A stretch of 13,453 nt of DNA, taken from contig JAUXFK010000050.1 of NCBI GenBank assembly GCA_030623035.1, forward strand, positions 1-13,453, read 5' to 3'. The translations under genes were made by a program, and so were the position numbers. This DNA is from Deltaproteobacteria bacterium. GTDB lineage: Bacteria; Desulfobacterota; UBA8473. The notes under the pieces are model-generated. The model saw only the letters and a list, made by a program, of their open reading frames with translations, was not told where the DNA came from and searched no databases. This document shows positions 5,858 to 13,377 of the stretch, one piece after another (within the stretch, counting starts at the first letter, position 1; each line of letters starts with the position of its first letter).

Positions 5858-7222
5858 TTGAGTATTATAATTGTAGGTGCAGGAGAAGTCGGGTTCCACA
5901 TCGCCAGCAGGTTGTCAAGGGAGAATCGTGATGTTGTTTTAATCGAAAAGGATGAGAACGTCATAAGGCGCATCGCTGATAGCCTGGACGTTCAGATCGT
6001 CCATGGCAGTGGAAGCAGCCCAAGTATTCTGAGAAAAGCCGGAATTGATCGTTCAGAGATCCTTATCGCAGTTACCGACAGTGATGAAGTAAATATTGTG
6101 GCTTGTATCACTGCTGAGTCTCAAACCCATGTCCCAACAAAGATCGCAAGGCTGAGGGATACTGAATATGAAAAACTATACAGTATGAAGGGTAAAGATG
6201 GATTAAATATTGATTTCGTTATTAATCCCGAGAAGGAAACGGTTTCAAATATCCTCAATATCCTCGATGTGCCGGAGGCGATTTATGTACATGACTTTGC
6301 AAAAGGAAATGTAAGACTTGTAGGTTTTCGGATAGGAGAGAAGCTTCCAATTACGAACAGGAAGTTGGCAAACATTATGAAGGACTACCCAGACAAAAAG
6401 TTCCATATCGCAGCGATTTCCAGGAGGGCAAGTACCATTGTACCCAGTGGAAAAGATGTTATCCTTCCCGGAGATCATGTGTTTTTCGTTTCACAGCCCA
6501 AGTATATGCCCATGTTGTTAAAGATGATAGACAAAGAAAAGTTAAAGACAAAAAGAGTGGTTATATTCGGCGGAGGAAATATAGGTTTCTATCTTGCAAG
6601 ACTGTTAGAGAAGAGAGGGATAAGTACAAAGATAATTGAACAATCCGAAGATCGATGCAACTTCCTTTCAGAATATCTGGACAGCACGGTAATTTTACAT
6701 GGAGATGTTACAGATGAGGAAATCTTGAAAGAAGGAGGGGTAAAAGATGCGGACACCTTTATCGGAGTATCTGATGATGACGAGGCCAATATCCTTGTTT
6801 CCCTCTTTGCCAAACGTATGGGGGCGCAAAGGGTTATGGCCAAGTTAAATAATCTTTCCTATCTCCAGCTAGTGTCTACATTGGGTATTGATGTGGTGAT
6901 TAGCCCCAGGGTATCAGCAGTCAGCAGCATTCTCCGTTTTGTCCGCAAGGGCAAAGTCCTTTCTGTAAGTGAGATAGGTTTCGAAGATGCAGAGGCGATA
7001 GAGATCATAGCCATGGAAACATCGGATCTTGTGAATAAACCTTTAAAAGACATAAAATTCCCTTCAGGTTCATTGGTCGCTACAGTTGTCAGGGGTGAGG
7101 AGATTATTATACCTTCAGGGAATACGGTAATTCATCCAGGTGACAGGGTGATCCTATTTTCCTTAAGGTCTTCTATCCCCAAGTTGGAAAAGGTGTTGAC
7201 TGTAAAGCTGGAGTACTTTTAA
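5858..7222 (+). CDS. trkA: Trk system potassium uptake protein TrkA
   Basis: The cytoplasmic regulatory subunit of the Trk K+ transporter. It has the full-length double arrangement RCK_N-RCK_C-RCK_N-RCK_C in 454 residues. The first Rossmann site is GAGEVG (7-12) with an acidic residue at the end of strand 2 (Glu30); the second is GGGNIG (238-243). RCK_C domains lie at about 140-223 and 370-450. Both nucleotide sites look intact, so NAD(H)- or ATP-dependent gating is expected. Start choice: TTG at 5858 gives MSIIIVGAGEVG and has AGAGG 7 bases upstream, while TTG at 5852 would leave only 1 base. The stop codon directly abuts the trkH ATG, so the two subunits are co-translated. Confidence 0.94.
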   Translation: MSIIIVGAGEVGFHIASRLSRENRDVVLIEKDENVIRRIADSLDVQIVHGSGSSPSILRKAGIDRSEILIAVTDSDEVNIVACITAESQTHVPTKIARLRDTEYEKLYSMKGKDGLNIDFVINPEKETVSNILNILDVPEAIYVHDFAKGNVRLVGFRIGEKLPITNRKLANIMKDYPDKKFHIAAISRRASTIVPSGKDVILPGDHVFFVSQPKYMPMLLKMIDKEKLKTKRVVIFGGGNIGFYLARLLEKRGISTKIIEQSEDRCNFLSEYLDSTVILHGDVTDEEILKEGGVKDADTFIGVSDDDEANILVSLFAKRMGAQRVMAKLNNLSYLQLVSTLGIDVVISPRVSAVSSILRFVRKGKVLSVSEIGFEDAEAIEIIAMETSDLVNKPLKDIKFPSGSLVATVVRGEEIIIPSGNTVIHPGDRVILFSLRSSIPKLEKVLTVKLEYF

Positions 7223-8668
7223 ATGCAATTCAAGTCCATACTGAGGCTCCTTGGTGCCCTGATATTTTTTGTCGGGGCAATGATGGTTTTCCCTCTGTTT
7301 TTTTCTCTGTATTACAGAGACGGAGATAGCCTGCCGATACTCTTTTCAATGTTATCCTCCCTATTATTTGGCTTTTCGCTTTTCTTCATATTCAAAGGAG
7401 AAATCGAAGAGATAAGTCATAGAGAAGGTTTTCTAATCGTCTCATTGGGATGGATTCTAGCTGCATTTTTTGGGTCTTTACCCTATTTTTTCTCAGGAAC
7501 GTTCAATAGCTTTGTGAATGCATACTTTGAATCTGCCTCGGGCTTCACAACCACAGGTGCGTCTGTTCTTAAGAGTATAGAAGACCTTCCAAGGGGAATC
7601 CTCTTTTGGCGAAGTATGACCCACTGGCTTGGGGGGATGGGTATCATCCTTTTATCTATTGCGGTTCTTCCATTACTTGGAGTCGGTGGGATGCAGCTTT
7701 TTAAGGCAGAGGTTCCAGGTCCTGTAACGGATAAGATAAAGCCAAGGATAGCAGAGACTGCAAAGACATTATGGAAGGTCTATATCATTCTTTCAGCAGC
7801 ACAGACAGGACTCCTCATGCTAGGGGGCATGGATCTGTTTCATTCGTTATGTCATACATTCGGGACAGTGGCAACAGCTGGTTTCTCAACACGTAACCTG
7901 AGCATAGGAGGTTATAATAGCCTCTATTTTGACATTGTTATTACAGTATTTATGCTTATCGCTGGGGCTAATTTTGCATTGCATTACCAGTTTTTAAGGG
8001 GCAATTTTAGGGCTTTCTGGAAGAGCAGCGAATTTCGTTTTTATATATATGTATTTGGTATTTTTTTTCTTTTCATAACAATGAATACCTATTTTCATGT
8101 ATACAAAAACATCTTTCATGCAATGAGATACTCCTCTTTTCAAGTGGCATCCATCCTTACCACTACCGGTTATGTTACCGTGGACTTTGAGCAATGGCCC
8201 TTCTTTTCCCAGATTTGCCTTTTGTTGCTGATGTTCATAGGTGGATGTGCAGGGTCTACAGGTGGTGGTATAAAATGTTTGCGTATCATGCTCTTATTTA
8301 AACAGATAAGAAAGAGTCTAAATCAATTCATCCATCCTCATGGTGTATTCACAATAAAGCTTGGCAGGCAGGTGGTTTCATCGGACATAATGAACAGTGT
8401 CCTGAGCTTTTTTTTAATCTATATTTTTCTTCTCATCCTTGGGGTTTTAATAATGACCTTTTTGGGTATGGATTTGGTAACTGCATTTGCATCTGTTGTT
8501 GCCTGTATTGGGAACATTGGACCTGGTTTAGGCGGTGTGGGACCAATGGATAATTATAACCATATTCCATATCTTGGAAAATGGGTACTCATCTTCCTTA
8601 TGTTTGTAGGAAGGCTGGAGGTATATACGATAATTCTACTTTTAATGCCGAAATTTTGGCAGAAATAG
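7223..8668 (+). CDS. trkH: Trk system potassium uptake membrane protein TrkH
   Basis: The K+-translocating membrane subunit, 481 residues. It contains the four pore-loop repeats of the TrkH/KtrB family, each with a filter glycine: SGFTTTGAS (Gly112), ATAGFST (Gly220), TTTGYVT (Gly316) and GNIGPGLG (Gly433). The family motif GGCAGSTGGGIK (340-351) and a conserved C-terminal GRLEVYTI are also present. Multiple hydrophobic helices span the whole chain, beginning at about 8-30. It starts at ATG 7223 directly after the trkA TAA, with GGAG about 9 bases upstream inside trkA. With TrkA it forms a complete, probably K+-selective uptake system in the inner membrane. No further trk gene follows. Confidence 0.94.
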   Translation: MQFKSILRLLGALIFFVGAMMVFPLFFSLYYRDGDSLPILFSMLSSLLFGFSLFFIFKGEIEEISHREGFLIVSLGWILAAFFGSLPYFFSGTFNSFVNAYFESASGFTTTGASVLKSIEDLPRGILFWRSMTHWLGGMGIILLSIAVLPLLGVGGMQLFKAEVPGPVTDKIKPRIAETAKTLWKVYIILSAAQTGLLMLGGMDLFHSLCHTFGTVATAGFSTRNLSIGGYNSLYFDIVITVFMLIAGANFALHYQFLRGNFRAFWKSSEFRFYIYVFGIFFLFITMNTYFHVYKNIFHAMRYSSFQVASILTTTGYVTVDFEQWPFFSQICLLLLMFIGGCAGSTGGGIKCLRIMLLFKQIRKSLNQFIHPHGVFTIKLGRQVVSSDIMNSVLSFFLIYIFLLILGVLIMTFLGMDLVTAFASVVACIGNIGPGLGGVGPMDNYNHIPYLGKWVLIFLMFVGRLEVYTIILLLMPKFWQK

Positions 8669-8725
8669 CTGTTTATCTGTTTTAAACGGGTTGATGCCCA
8701 AATGGAAATCCCTTTTCGCTTTTTC

Positions 8726-8746
8726 CAACAGCCTGTTGATATTTTT
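8726..8746 (+). terminator. Weak candidate terminator downstream of trkH
   Basis: CAACA-GCC-TGTTG (8726-8738) followed by ATATTTTT. The stem is only 5 bp with a 3-nt loop, so it is a marginal intrinsic terminator. It lies 58 bases after the trkH stop and before the next promoter, which fits its role. Confidence 0.3.
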
Positions 8747-8784
8747 GACAAGACGCGTTCATTGTTGGTGTCCGGCAAATTTCT

Positions 8785-8813
8785 TTGACTTATCATATAA
8801 TTGTTGATAATAT
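8785..8813 (+). promoter_or_regulatory. Predicted strong sigma70 promoter
   Basis: TTGACT (8785-8790, 5/6), a 17-bp AT-rich spacer and TAATAT (8808-8813). Transcription would start near 8820 and read into the microprotein at 9037 and the 120-residue gene at 9250. It is the best -35/-10 match I see in the window. Confidence 0.55.
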
Positions 8814-8818
8814 TAAAA

Positions 8819-9036
8819 GCTGGATCCAGATAAGGCCATTTAGCCCAACCTCTGCGCTAGGCTCTGATTTTAATCATATCCAGCCTGAAAAAGGGTCGTT
8901 CTAGTTCAATTTAATACGAAAGCGGGGGATATAAAAGAGGGATTTCAAAAGTCTCGAGTTGTTATAAGGGGGGCTCTGAAAGGGATCTAAGGTTAATTTA
9001 GGTAGTTGTTCAAAACGGAAAGGAGCGTTTCTATAT
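8819..9036 (+). ncRNA. Long untranslated leader with closing stem, possible structured RNA
   Basis: About 217 nt lie between the predicted start near 8820 and the microprotein ATG. GCTGGAT (8819-8825) pairs with ATCCAGC (8878-8884), closing a 66-nt domain. Inside it AGCC and GGCT can pair, and the left arm is also part of the palindrome CTGGATCCAG. Downstream the leader is purine-rich with G-runs (8923-8927, 8969-8974), ending in GGAAAGGAG before the ATG. I do not recognise a known riboswitch class. It may be an ordinary leader. Confidence 0.3.
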
Positions 9037-9129
9037 ATGCGTGAGAAAGACAGAGAGCTGGCTCGAAGGCGAAGAAGAAAGAAGAAAGCGAAAAAGCAAA
9101 AAGCAAAAGAGACCATGAAAAAGAAATAG
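9037..9129 (+). CDS. Small, extremely basic microprotein (30 aa)
   Basis: Thirty codons from ATG 9037 to TAG 9127-9129. It opens MREKDRELARRRRR and continues as an almost unbroken Lys/Ala/Gln run ending in KKK. Nearly two thirds of residues are Lys or Arg and there is no hydrophobic core, so it is probably a single helix or disordered chain that binds nucleic acid or ribosomes. A strong Shine-Dalgarno (GGAAAGGAG, 9017-9025) lies 11 bases upstream, and a good promoter is found further up. Short Arg/Lys proteins opening with 'REKDRELARRR' recall small conserved delta-proteobacterial hypotheticals, but I cannot name the family. Codon-rich A/G composition could produce such an ORF by chance; the Shine-Dalgarno argues against that. 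Confidence 0.55.
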   Translation: MREKDRELARRRRRKKKAKKQKAKETMKKK

Positions 9130-9185
9130 GTCAGTGTTTCAAGGATTTGAGAATGTTTACATTTGGTTTCATTGAGGTGGATACC

Positions 9186-9248
9186 ATGAAAGCAATTCTT
9201 ATCTTTGCTCAAAAGAGATTTATTATTTTTCAAAGAGTTCTAATTTGA
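9186..9248 (+). CDS. Possible 20-residue ORF ahead of the 120-aa gene
   Basis: ATG 9186 with GAGGTGG 5 bases upstream encodes MKAILIFAQKRFIIFQRVLI and stops at TGA 9246-9248, one base before the next ATG at 9250. It is hydrophobic and basic. It could be a coupled leader peptide or a chance ORF; the ribosome-binding site and the tight spacing are the only support. Confidence 0.25.
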   Translation: MKAILIFAQKRFIIFQRVLI

Positions 9249-9249
9249 G

Positions 9250-9612
9250 ATGGGAATGGTTAAAAGGAGGAATCCATCGAAGGCAAGTAAAAATCTCAAT
9301 GATCCGTCTATGCTTTTCGGTATTATAAGTGGGGAGGGAGAACAGATGATCGAAAAGGTTTTGAACAAAATAGCAGAGCAAGTGCTTGCTTTTGATGAGG
9401 CTTCCCTTAGAAGCCTCCGGACCAAATACCATGAGAGAATAAGCCATTTTGATACAAGTAAAGAATGGGAAAAGGCGGTTATCGTTTATTTTATCATAAA
9501 TTCTGTAATCACAAAAAATGCTCTGTTCAATCAAAATGCGATGGCTGTTCAAGGAAAAAAGAAGACAAAGGAAGAAAAGAAAAAGGGAGGACAGTTAAGG
9601 GTAGTCAAGTAG
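9250..9612 (+). CDS. Unknown protein, 120 aa, 3' end formed by an inserted element
   Basis: I do not recognise the family. The N-terminus (MGMVKRRNPSK) is basic. The middle (about 28-96) is predicted helical and includes EQMIEKVLNKIAEQVLAF and a WEKAVIVYFIINSVITKNALFN helix that is amphipathic rather than clearly membrane-spanning. The tail is Lys-rich (KKKTKEEKKKGG). The start could be Met1 or Met3; an AAGGAGG motif lies just inside the frame at 9264-9270 but is followed by no in-frame ATG. The stop TAG (9610-9612) is the first three bases of the terminal repeat of the MITE at 9610-9755. If the element is removed and one TA kept, the frame would run on for about 11 codons (YLFVFAHMHNI, then TAG). 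The native C-terminus may therefore have been changed. Confidence 0.6.
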   Translation: MGMVKRRNPSKASKNLNDPSMLFGIISGEGEQMIEKVLNKIAEQVLAFDEASLRSLRTKYHERISHFDTSKEWEKAVIVYFIINSVITKNALFNQNAMAVQGKKKTKEEKKKGGQLRVVK

Positions 9613-9755
9613 TGTCCATCCAGAAATGAGCAATTTTGTTCAAGATCAAGGAAGGCGAAGATTTTAACCGCAGGAATATATTGACATATTTCGAGGATTA
9701 AAATCTGAGCCTGACACAGAGATTGGGCAAAAGGGCCATTTATGGATGGACACTA
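9610..9755. mobile_element. MITE-like palindromic element with TA ends
   Basis: The left end TAGTGTCCATCCAGAAATG (9610-9628) and the right end form an inverted repeat: a perfect 13 bp (9610-9622 with 9743-9755), extending to about 19 of 22 bases. Inner segments pair too: AGATTTTAA near 9658 with TTAAAATCT near 9697, so the whole 146 bp can fold as one imperfect hairpin with a loop of about 25 nt. The ends are flanked by TA, as expected for an IS630/Tc1-mariner-type TA target duplication. It is too short to encode a transposase, so it is non-autonomous. Its left end supplies the stop codon of the upstream gene. Confidence 0.7.
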
Positions 9756-10100
9756 TCTATTCGTATTTGCCCATATGCATAACATATAGAAATAGCAAAT
9801 GCATTTCTTAAAGACAATTTCGAATTGCATTAATAAAAAAACTATGCTAATTAAAGAAAATGGTTAATGAGATTGCTTTGAAAAAAAGGCTTCTTTCTAA
9901 GTATAAGTTACCCTTTAGCTTACCATCAATACAGTTGAATTAGGGATCGATTTATGATTTCCAGGGTATGTAAAATTACTACGCTTCATTCAACGTAAAC
10001 TCAATAACCATTTTATCTTTATATTCACTCAATTTTACCGTATTTTTTCATTTCGTCTTTACATATAAACCAATTAATTTATTAAAAGGGGTATTTTCTA
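9756..10100. other. AT-rich intergenic region upstream of the chaperone pair
   Basis: About 345 bp of very AT-rich sequence. I see no ORF of note, no clear promoter with both boxes and no repeat. It presumably holds the promoter for the chaperone genes, whose ribosome binding site AAAAGGGG (10084-10091) precedes the GTG start. Confidence 0.5.
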
Positions 10101-11036
10101 GTGAAAAAATTTTTAGCTTTGCTTTTATGCCTATTTTTTATTTCCTTTCATATATGCTGTCAAAGAGGAAAAGAACAGACGCTCGTAAATATTGGGAATC
10201 AGATTATCACTGTTGATGAGTTTATCAAAGAGTTTGAGGAAGTTCGACAGGAGTATTTGAATCTCAATATAAAAGACAATAAGTCATTTAACGAATTGAA
10301 GGCTAGTTTTTTAAATGGACTTATAGAAAAGAAAATTCTTTTAAATGAGGCAGAAAGGCTTGGGATTAAAGTTACAGAAAATGAATTAGAAAGTGAGATA
10401 TCCCATATAAAGAAAGATTACCCTGAAAAGAGTTTTAAGGAGACCATTATCAACGAGTATGTGGACTATAAAGATTGGGAACAGAAAATAAAAAAGAAGC
10501 TATTGATAGAAAAACTCATCAATAACATGATAGTCTCTAAAATATCGATTGAGGATGAAGAGATAAAAAGATATTATGAGAAGAACACACAGGAGTTCGA
10601 TCTTCCCGAACAGGTTAGAGCGTTTCAAATCGTAGTCGGTACAGAGTTAGAGGCCCATGAAATATTGAAGAGGTTAAAAGACGGCGATGATTTCATAAAA
10701 TTGGCGAAGGAGAAATCATTGAGCCCGGATAGCGAAAAGGGGGGGGATTTGGGTTATTTTGGTCGGGGTTATATGCCCCCAGAGTTCGATGAAGTGGTTT
10801 TTTCTCTGCCTATAGGACAGTTAAGTAAAGTAGTCAAAAGCCCTTATGGATTTCATGTCTTTAAAGTAGAAGAAAAAAAAGAAGCAAGAAAGATGCTTCT
10901 TGACGAAGTTTATGATCAAATTGAGGAAAGGCTAAAAAAAGAAAGGACAGAAGAAGGGTATAATAGATGGTTTAAAAAAGTAAAAACCATGGCTCCTATT
11001 GAAATCAATCAGCAATTACTTATGGAGATTAAATAA
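10101..11036 (+). CDS. SurA/PrsA-like peptidyl-prolyl isomerase, probable exported lipoprotein (311 aa)
   Basis: A periplasmic folding factor. The GTG start (10101) has AAAAGGGG 9 bases upstream. Residues 1-20 form an export signal with a Lys-Lys N-region and a Leu/Phe core ending in FHICC, followed by QRGKE. Cys19 or Cys20 could be lipidated, but the box is not canonical. Residues about 28-165 resemble the helical SurA_N chaperone region (ITVDEF..., LNGLIEKKILLNEAERLGI). Residues 170-258 form one parvulin (PpiC-type) rotamase domain with GGDLGYFGRGYMPPEFDE and the end motif SPYGFHVFKV. A basic helical tail follows. E. coli SurA has two parvulin domains; this has one, as is common in delta-proteobacteria. 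The next SurA-like gene starts 5 bp downstream, so the two are co-transcribed. Confidence 0.88.
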   Translation: MKKFLALLLCLFFISFHICCQRGKEQTLVNIGNQIITVDEFIKEFEEVRQEYLNLNIKDNKSFNELKASFLNGLIEKKILLNEAERLGIKVTENELESEISHIKKDYPEKSFKETIINEYVDYKDWEQKIKKKLLIEKLINNMIVSKISIEDEEIKRYYEKNTQEFDLPEQVRAFQIVVGTELEAHEILKRLKDGDDFIKLAKEKSLSPDSEKGGDLGYFGRGYMPPEFDEVVFSLPIGQLSKVVKSPYGFHVFKVEEKKEARKMLLDEVYDQIEERLKKERTEEGYNRWFKKVKTMAPIEINQQLLMEIK

Positions 11037-11041
11037 TTGAG

Positions 11042-12040
11042 ATGTCTGGATCGATGAAAACCAATATAACAAAACGAATCCTATCCCTATCATTTCTTTT
11101 TTTATTTGGTATCTCTGCCTTAAATACAGAGGTAGCTGCAGAAATAATTGACAGAATCATCGCAATTGTAAATGATGATATTATCACCCTTTCAGAACTG
11201 AATGATGCAATAGATATATCTTTAAATAATACTGAAGGCAAGATAAACCTCAACAGCAAAGATACGACTCCAGAAGAAATTAAAAGAAAAATTCTTGATA
11301 GGCTGATTCAAGACAAGCTAATAGACCAGGAGGTAAAAAAGAGGTGGATAGTTGTCTCCGAAAGTGAAGTAGATAACGCTATAGATAATATAATGAAAGA
11401 TAATCATCTTACAGGGCAGGAATTGGTTGAGAAATTAAAGTCCGATGGAGTGGACTTTGATAAGTATAAAGAGCAGATAAAACAAGAGCTGGAGAGGATG
11501 AAACTTGTAGATTACCAAATTAAATCCAAGATTGTATTGAATGACGATGAGCTTAGAAAGTATTATACGAAGAATATGGATAAATTTAAAGTGATAAAAG
11601 AAATTAGGGTTCAGCATATCCTCCTTTCGATTCCTCCAGACGCTGATGAAGTAGAAACCAATAAGATCAATAGAAAAATAAGAAAACTCCTTTTAGAGAT
11701 AAAGAATGGAGAAGACTTTGGAAAACTGGCCAAAATATATTCTCAAGGAGCCTCGGCAGATTCAGATGGAGATATGGGATGGTTCAAACGTGGGGAACTG
11801 GTACCATTTTTAGAAAAAGTCGTATTTAACCTAAAGGTTGGAGAGGTTAGTGGTATCATCCGGAGCGATTTAGGCCTCCATATAATCAAGATCATGGATG
11901 GAAAAGAAGATGGAATTAAAACATTTGAAGAGGCCAAAGATGAAGTAAAAAACACCATTTACAAAAAAAAGGTGGAGGATGCATTCAAAGAATGGATTGA
12001 AGATTTAAAGGAGAAATCTTTTATTAAGATAAAAATTTGA
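11042..12040 (+). CDS. surA: SurA-like periplasmic chaperone / peptidyl-prolyl isomerase (332 aa)
   Basis: A Sec signal peptide covers residues 1-33, with likely cleavage after EVAA (AA^E). SurA_N spans about 34-165, opening EIIDRIIAIVNDDIITLSEL, the classic SurA start where mature SurA proteins read 'DxIxAVVNxxVIxxSEL'. One parvulin domain covers 187-287 with VQHILLSIPP, GDMGWFKRGELVPFLEKVVF and SDLGLHIIKI. It is shorter than E. coli SurA (428 aa) because the second parvulin domain is missing. The ATG at 11042 lies 5 bp after the previous stop; Met5 at 11054 is an alternative start and would shorten the signal peptide's N-region. Neither has an ideally spaced Shine-Dalgarno. The pair probably chaperones outer-membrane proteins through the periplasm and points to a diderm host. 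Confidence 0.9.
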   Translation: MSGSMKTNITKRILSLSFLFLFGISALNTEVAAEIIDRIIAIVNDDIITLSELNDAIDISLNNTEGKINLNSKDTTPEEIKRKILDRLIQDKLIDQEVKKRWIVVSESEVDNAIDNIMKDNHLTGQELVEKLKSDGVDFDKYKEQIKQELERMKLVDYQIKSKIVLNDDELRKYYTKNMDKFKVIKEIRVQHILLSIPPDADEVETNKINRKIRKLLLEIKNGEDFGKLAKIYSQGASADSDGDMGWFKRGELVPFLEKVVFNLKVGEVSGIIRSDLGLHIIKIMDGKEDGIKTFEEAKDEVKNTIYKKKVEDAFKEWIEDLKEKSFIKIKI

Positions 12041-12113
12041 AAAACGCCTCAACCCACATTATCCCCCCACTTTTGCCGATCTCTTCAAGAACTCAGCTTT
12101 AATTGTATATTCT

Positions 12114-12305
12114 TTACCTGGGTGTAATCGTTTCCATATCAGGGATGAGATTTATCCCCCCATGAAACAGGGTTTTCCCTGCTACCATATTAAAGATCAC
12201 ATCTTCATTATTGGCTTCATCAACTAAACAGCCAGAGATTATCAAAAAACGTTTTGGACAAGACGAATTGGGATTTGGGCAACAGCCCGTTAAAGTACAA
12301 CCCTT
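12114..12305 (-). other. Open frame downstream of the deacetylase, possible gene remnant
   Basis: On the minus strand an open stretch of 63 codons overlaps the 3' end of the PIG-L gene by 16 bases. It reads protein-like: CPKRFLIISGCLVDEANNED, then VIFNMVAGKTLFHGG and INLIPDMETITPR before TAA (12116-12114). No ATG, GTG or TTG precedes the coherent part except TTG at 12245. I do not recognise a family. The opposite strand also has a short open frame here, so this may be chance. The rest of 12041-12289 shows nothing I can name apart from a 4-bp GGGC/GCCC hairpin just after the deacetylase stop. Confidence 0.22.
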
Positions 12306-12967
12306 TTAAATATTTCTCCGTATTGCATATTACCCTTTTTACCAAACTCTCGGGCCATTGCTGTTATCATTTCTCTCCAATTCTCACGAATCTTGATCTG
12401 GCTTTTATGCTTTTCCAGGGCTTCAAGTTTCAAATCCAGGGTATCTGTAATATCCACAAACAAATCAGGTGTCTCTGGAAAGGTAAAGTGAATCTCACAG
12501 GGGGAATGGGCATTAAACCCTGCATTCGTCTGGGCAGGTAGGAAGAGGTGGTCTCTAGATGCAACGATCGCATCGGATGTTGTATACCCCACTGCCCTGT
12601 GGTCAGGATGCAACAAATATGGCCTCCAGGGATCGTGGGTGACGATAATATGGGGTCTGTATTGACGGATAAGTAGGGCAAGCTCACTTCGAAAGGCAAG
12701 TGTGACTTCGAGTTCTCCATCTCTATGACGAAGAAATGTTACGCTTTTAACTCCCATCACCTCAGCGGCTTTAAGCTGCTCATCCTCTCTTGTCTCAGCC
12801 AGAAGATGTGGGGATACCCCTCTGTCTTTGGTTCCCTTATCACCATTGGTACAGATTACATAGCGAACCTCTTTCCCCTCTCTTACCCATTTAGCGACTG
12901 TACCTCCACATCCAAGCTCTGCATCGTCCGGATGTGCCATTATTGCCATTATCCTGTTAAGTTCCAT
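12290..12967 (-). CDS. PIG-L / BshB1-type zinc-dependent N-deacetylase (225 aa)
   Basis: The PIG-L (LmbE-like) family removes acetyl groups from N-acetylglucosamine conjugates, including GlcNAc-malate in bacillithiol synthesis, GlcNAc-inositol in mycothiol synthesis, and glycolipids. The diagnostic metal motif AHPDDAELGCGG lies at 11-22 (His12, Asp15) and the second site HPDHRAVG at 120-127 (His120, Asp122, His123). THDP (110-113) and the family-like VICTNGDKG (37-45) are also present. The C-terminal KxxQxxxR segment (KHKSQIKIRENW) fits BshB1-like members. Length is typical. It is cytoplasmic, with no signal peptide. No BshA or BshC gene is in view, so the bacillithiol role is only a possibility. 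It is convergent with the chaperone pair and has a weak AAGG ribosome binding site. Confidence 0.88.
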   Translation of the reverse strand: MELNRIMAIMAHPDDAELGCGGTVAKWVREGKEVRYVICTNGDKGTKDRGVSPHLLAETREDEQLKAAEVMGVKSVTFLRHRDGELEVTLAFRSELALLIRQYRPHIIVTHDPWRPYLLHPDHRAVGYTTSDAIVASRDHLFLPAQTNAGFNAHSPCEIHFTFPETPDLFVDITDTLDLKLEALEKHKSQIKIRENWREMITAMAREFGKKGNMQYGEIFKRVVL

Positions 12968-13000
12968 CTATTTAACCTTTTTTTGGAGTTTTTGCTTTTT

Positions 13001-13377
13001 TTATAGGTAACTACTCAGCCGCCGATCTACGCTGATCATCACTGATATTTTTTCTTCTCCGATTACTTTACCTCGAAAAAACACAGAAATATCTCTTTGC
13101 CTTTCCACACATAGTCCATACCCAGTTAGGACAATATATAAGGCGTTTTCATAGACAGATTCAAGAAATCCATCACCAAGCTCATTATAAGCTTCATAAA
13201 AACTTCGTAACAGTTTAGCTTTTTTAAATTTTAGTTGCTTCTACGGCAATCAAATTTTAACGCGTGCAACTATTTGAACATCTAAGTGAGTTAAGAAAGA
13301 ACAGGGGGAAAGATGCGAGTTCTGCACGGGTTAAAATTTGATTGCTGTTGAAGCTTGGCCAGTTCTTTCTGTTTCAT
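13001..13377 (-). pseudogene. GxxExxY-family protein, interrupted and C-terminally decayed
   Basis: On the minus strand the frame 13237-13001 includes SFYEAYNELGDGFLESVYEN and, further on, CVERQRDISVFFRGKVIGE. This is the core of the GxxExxY family (signature G-F-L-E-x-x-Y), a small PD-(D/E)XK-like group of unknown function. After VIGE the sequence no longer follows the family (expected ...ADLLVEDKVIVELKA) and ends in an unrelated tail at TAA 13003-13001. The usual N-terminal residues are missing from this frame, but an ATG at 13377 reads MKQKELAK, which fits the family start, before running into the inverted-repeat element at 13354-13237. The gene therefore looks split after about 8 codons and broken again at its 3' end. 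Not functional. Confidence 0.65.
13237..13354. repeat. Inverted-repeat (MITE-like) element inside the GxxExxY gene
   Basis: The left arm 13237-13268 contains GCAATCAAATTTTAAC then CGTGCA; the right arm 13323-13354 is its complement with about four mismatches (GCTTC[T/A]AC[G/A]GCAATC... on each arm). The central 54 bp can pair only loosely. No ORF of a transposase fits within 118 bp, so it would be a non-autonomous element. No clean target duplication is visible; AGCTT occurs at 13217-13221 and 13352-13356 but not symmetrically about the arms. An attC reading was considered because TTTTAAC...GTTAAAA faces the right way, but the arms extend 16 bases beyond those boxes. Confidence 0.6.

Noticed and set aside
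8901..9233. 110-codon minus-strand ORF rich in Phe and Leu
   Set aside because: It is the mirror image of the Lys/Arg-rich microprotein region and purine-rich leader; no ribosome binding site or family-like motif.
12254..12541. 95-codon plus-strand ORF
   Set aside because: It overlaps the PIG-L deacetylase in antisense, without a ribosome binding site.
13251..13340. attC-like arrangement TTTTAAC ... GTTAAAA in the right-end palindrome
   Set aside because: The complementary arms continue 16 bases outside the supposed core boxes, and the sequence interrupts a GxxExxY gene, so an inverted-repeat insertion explains it better.
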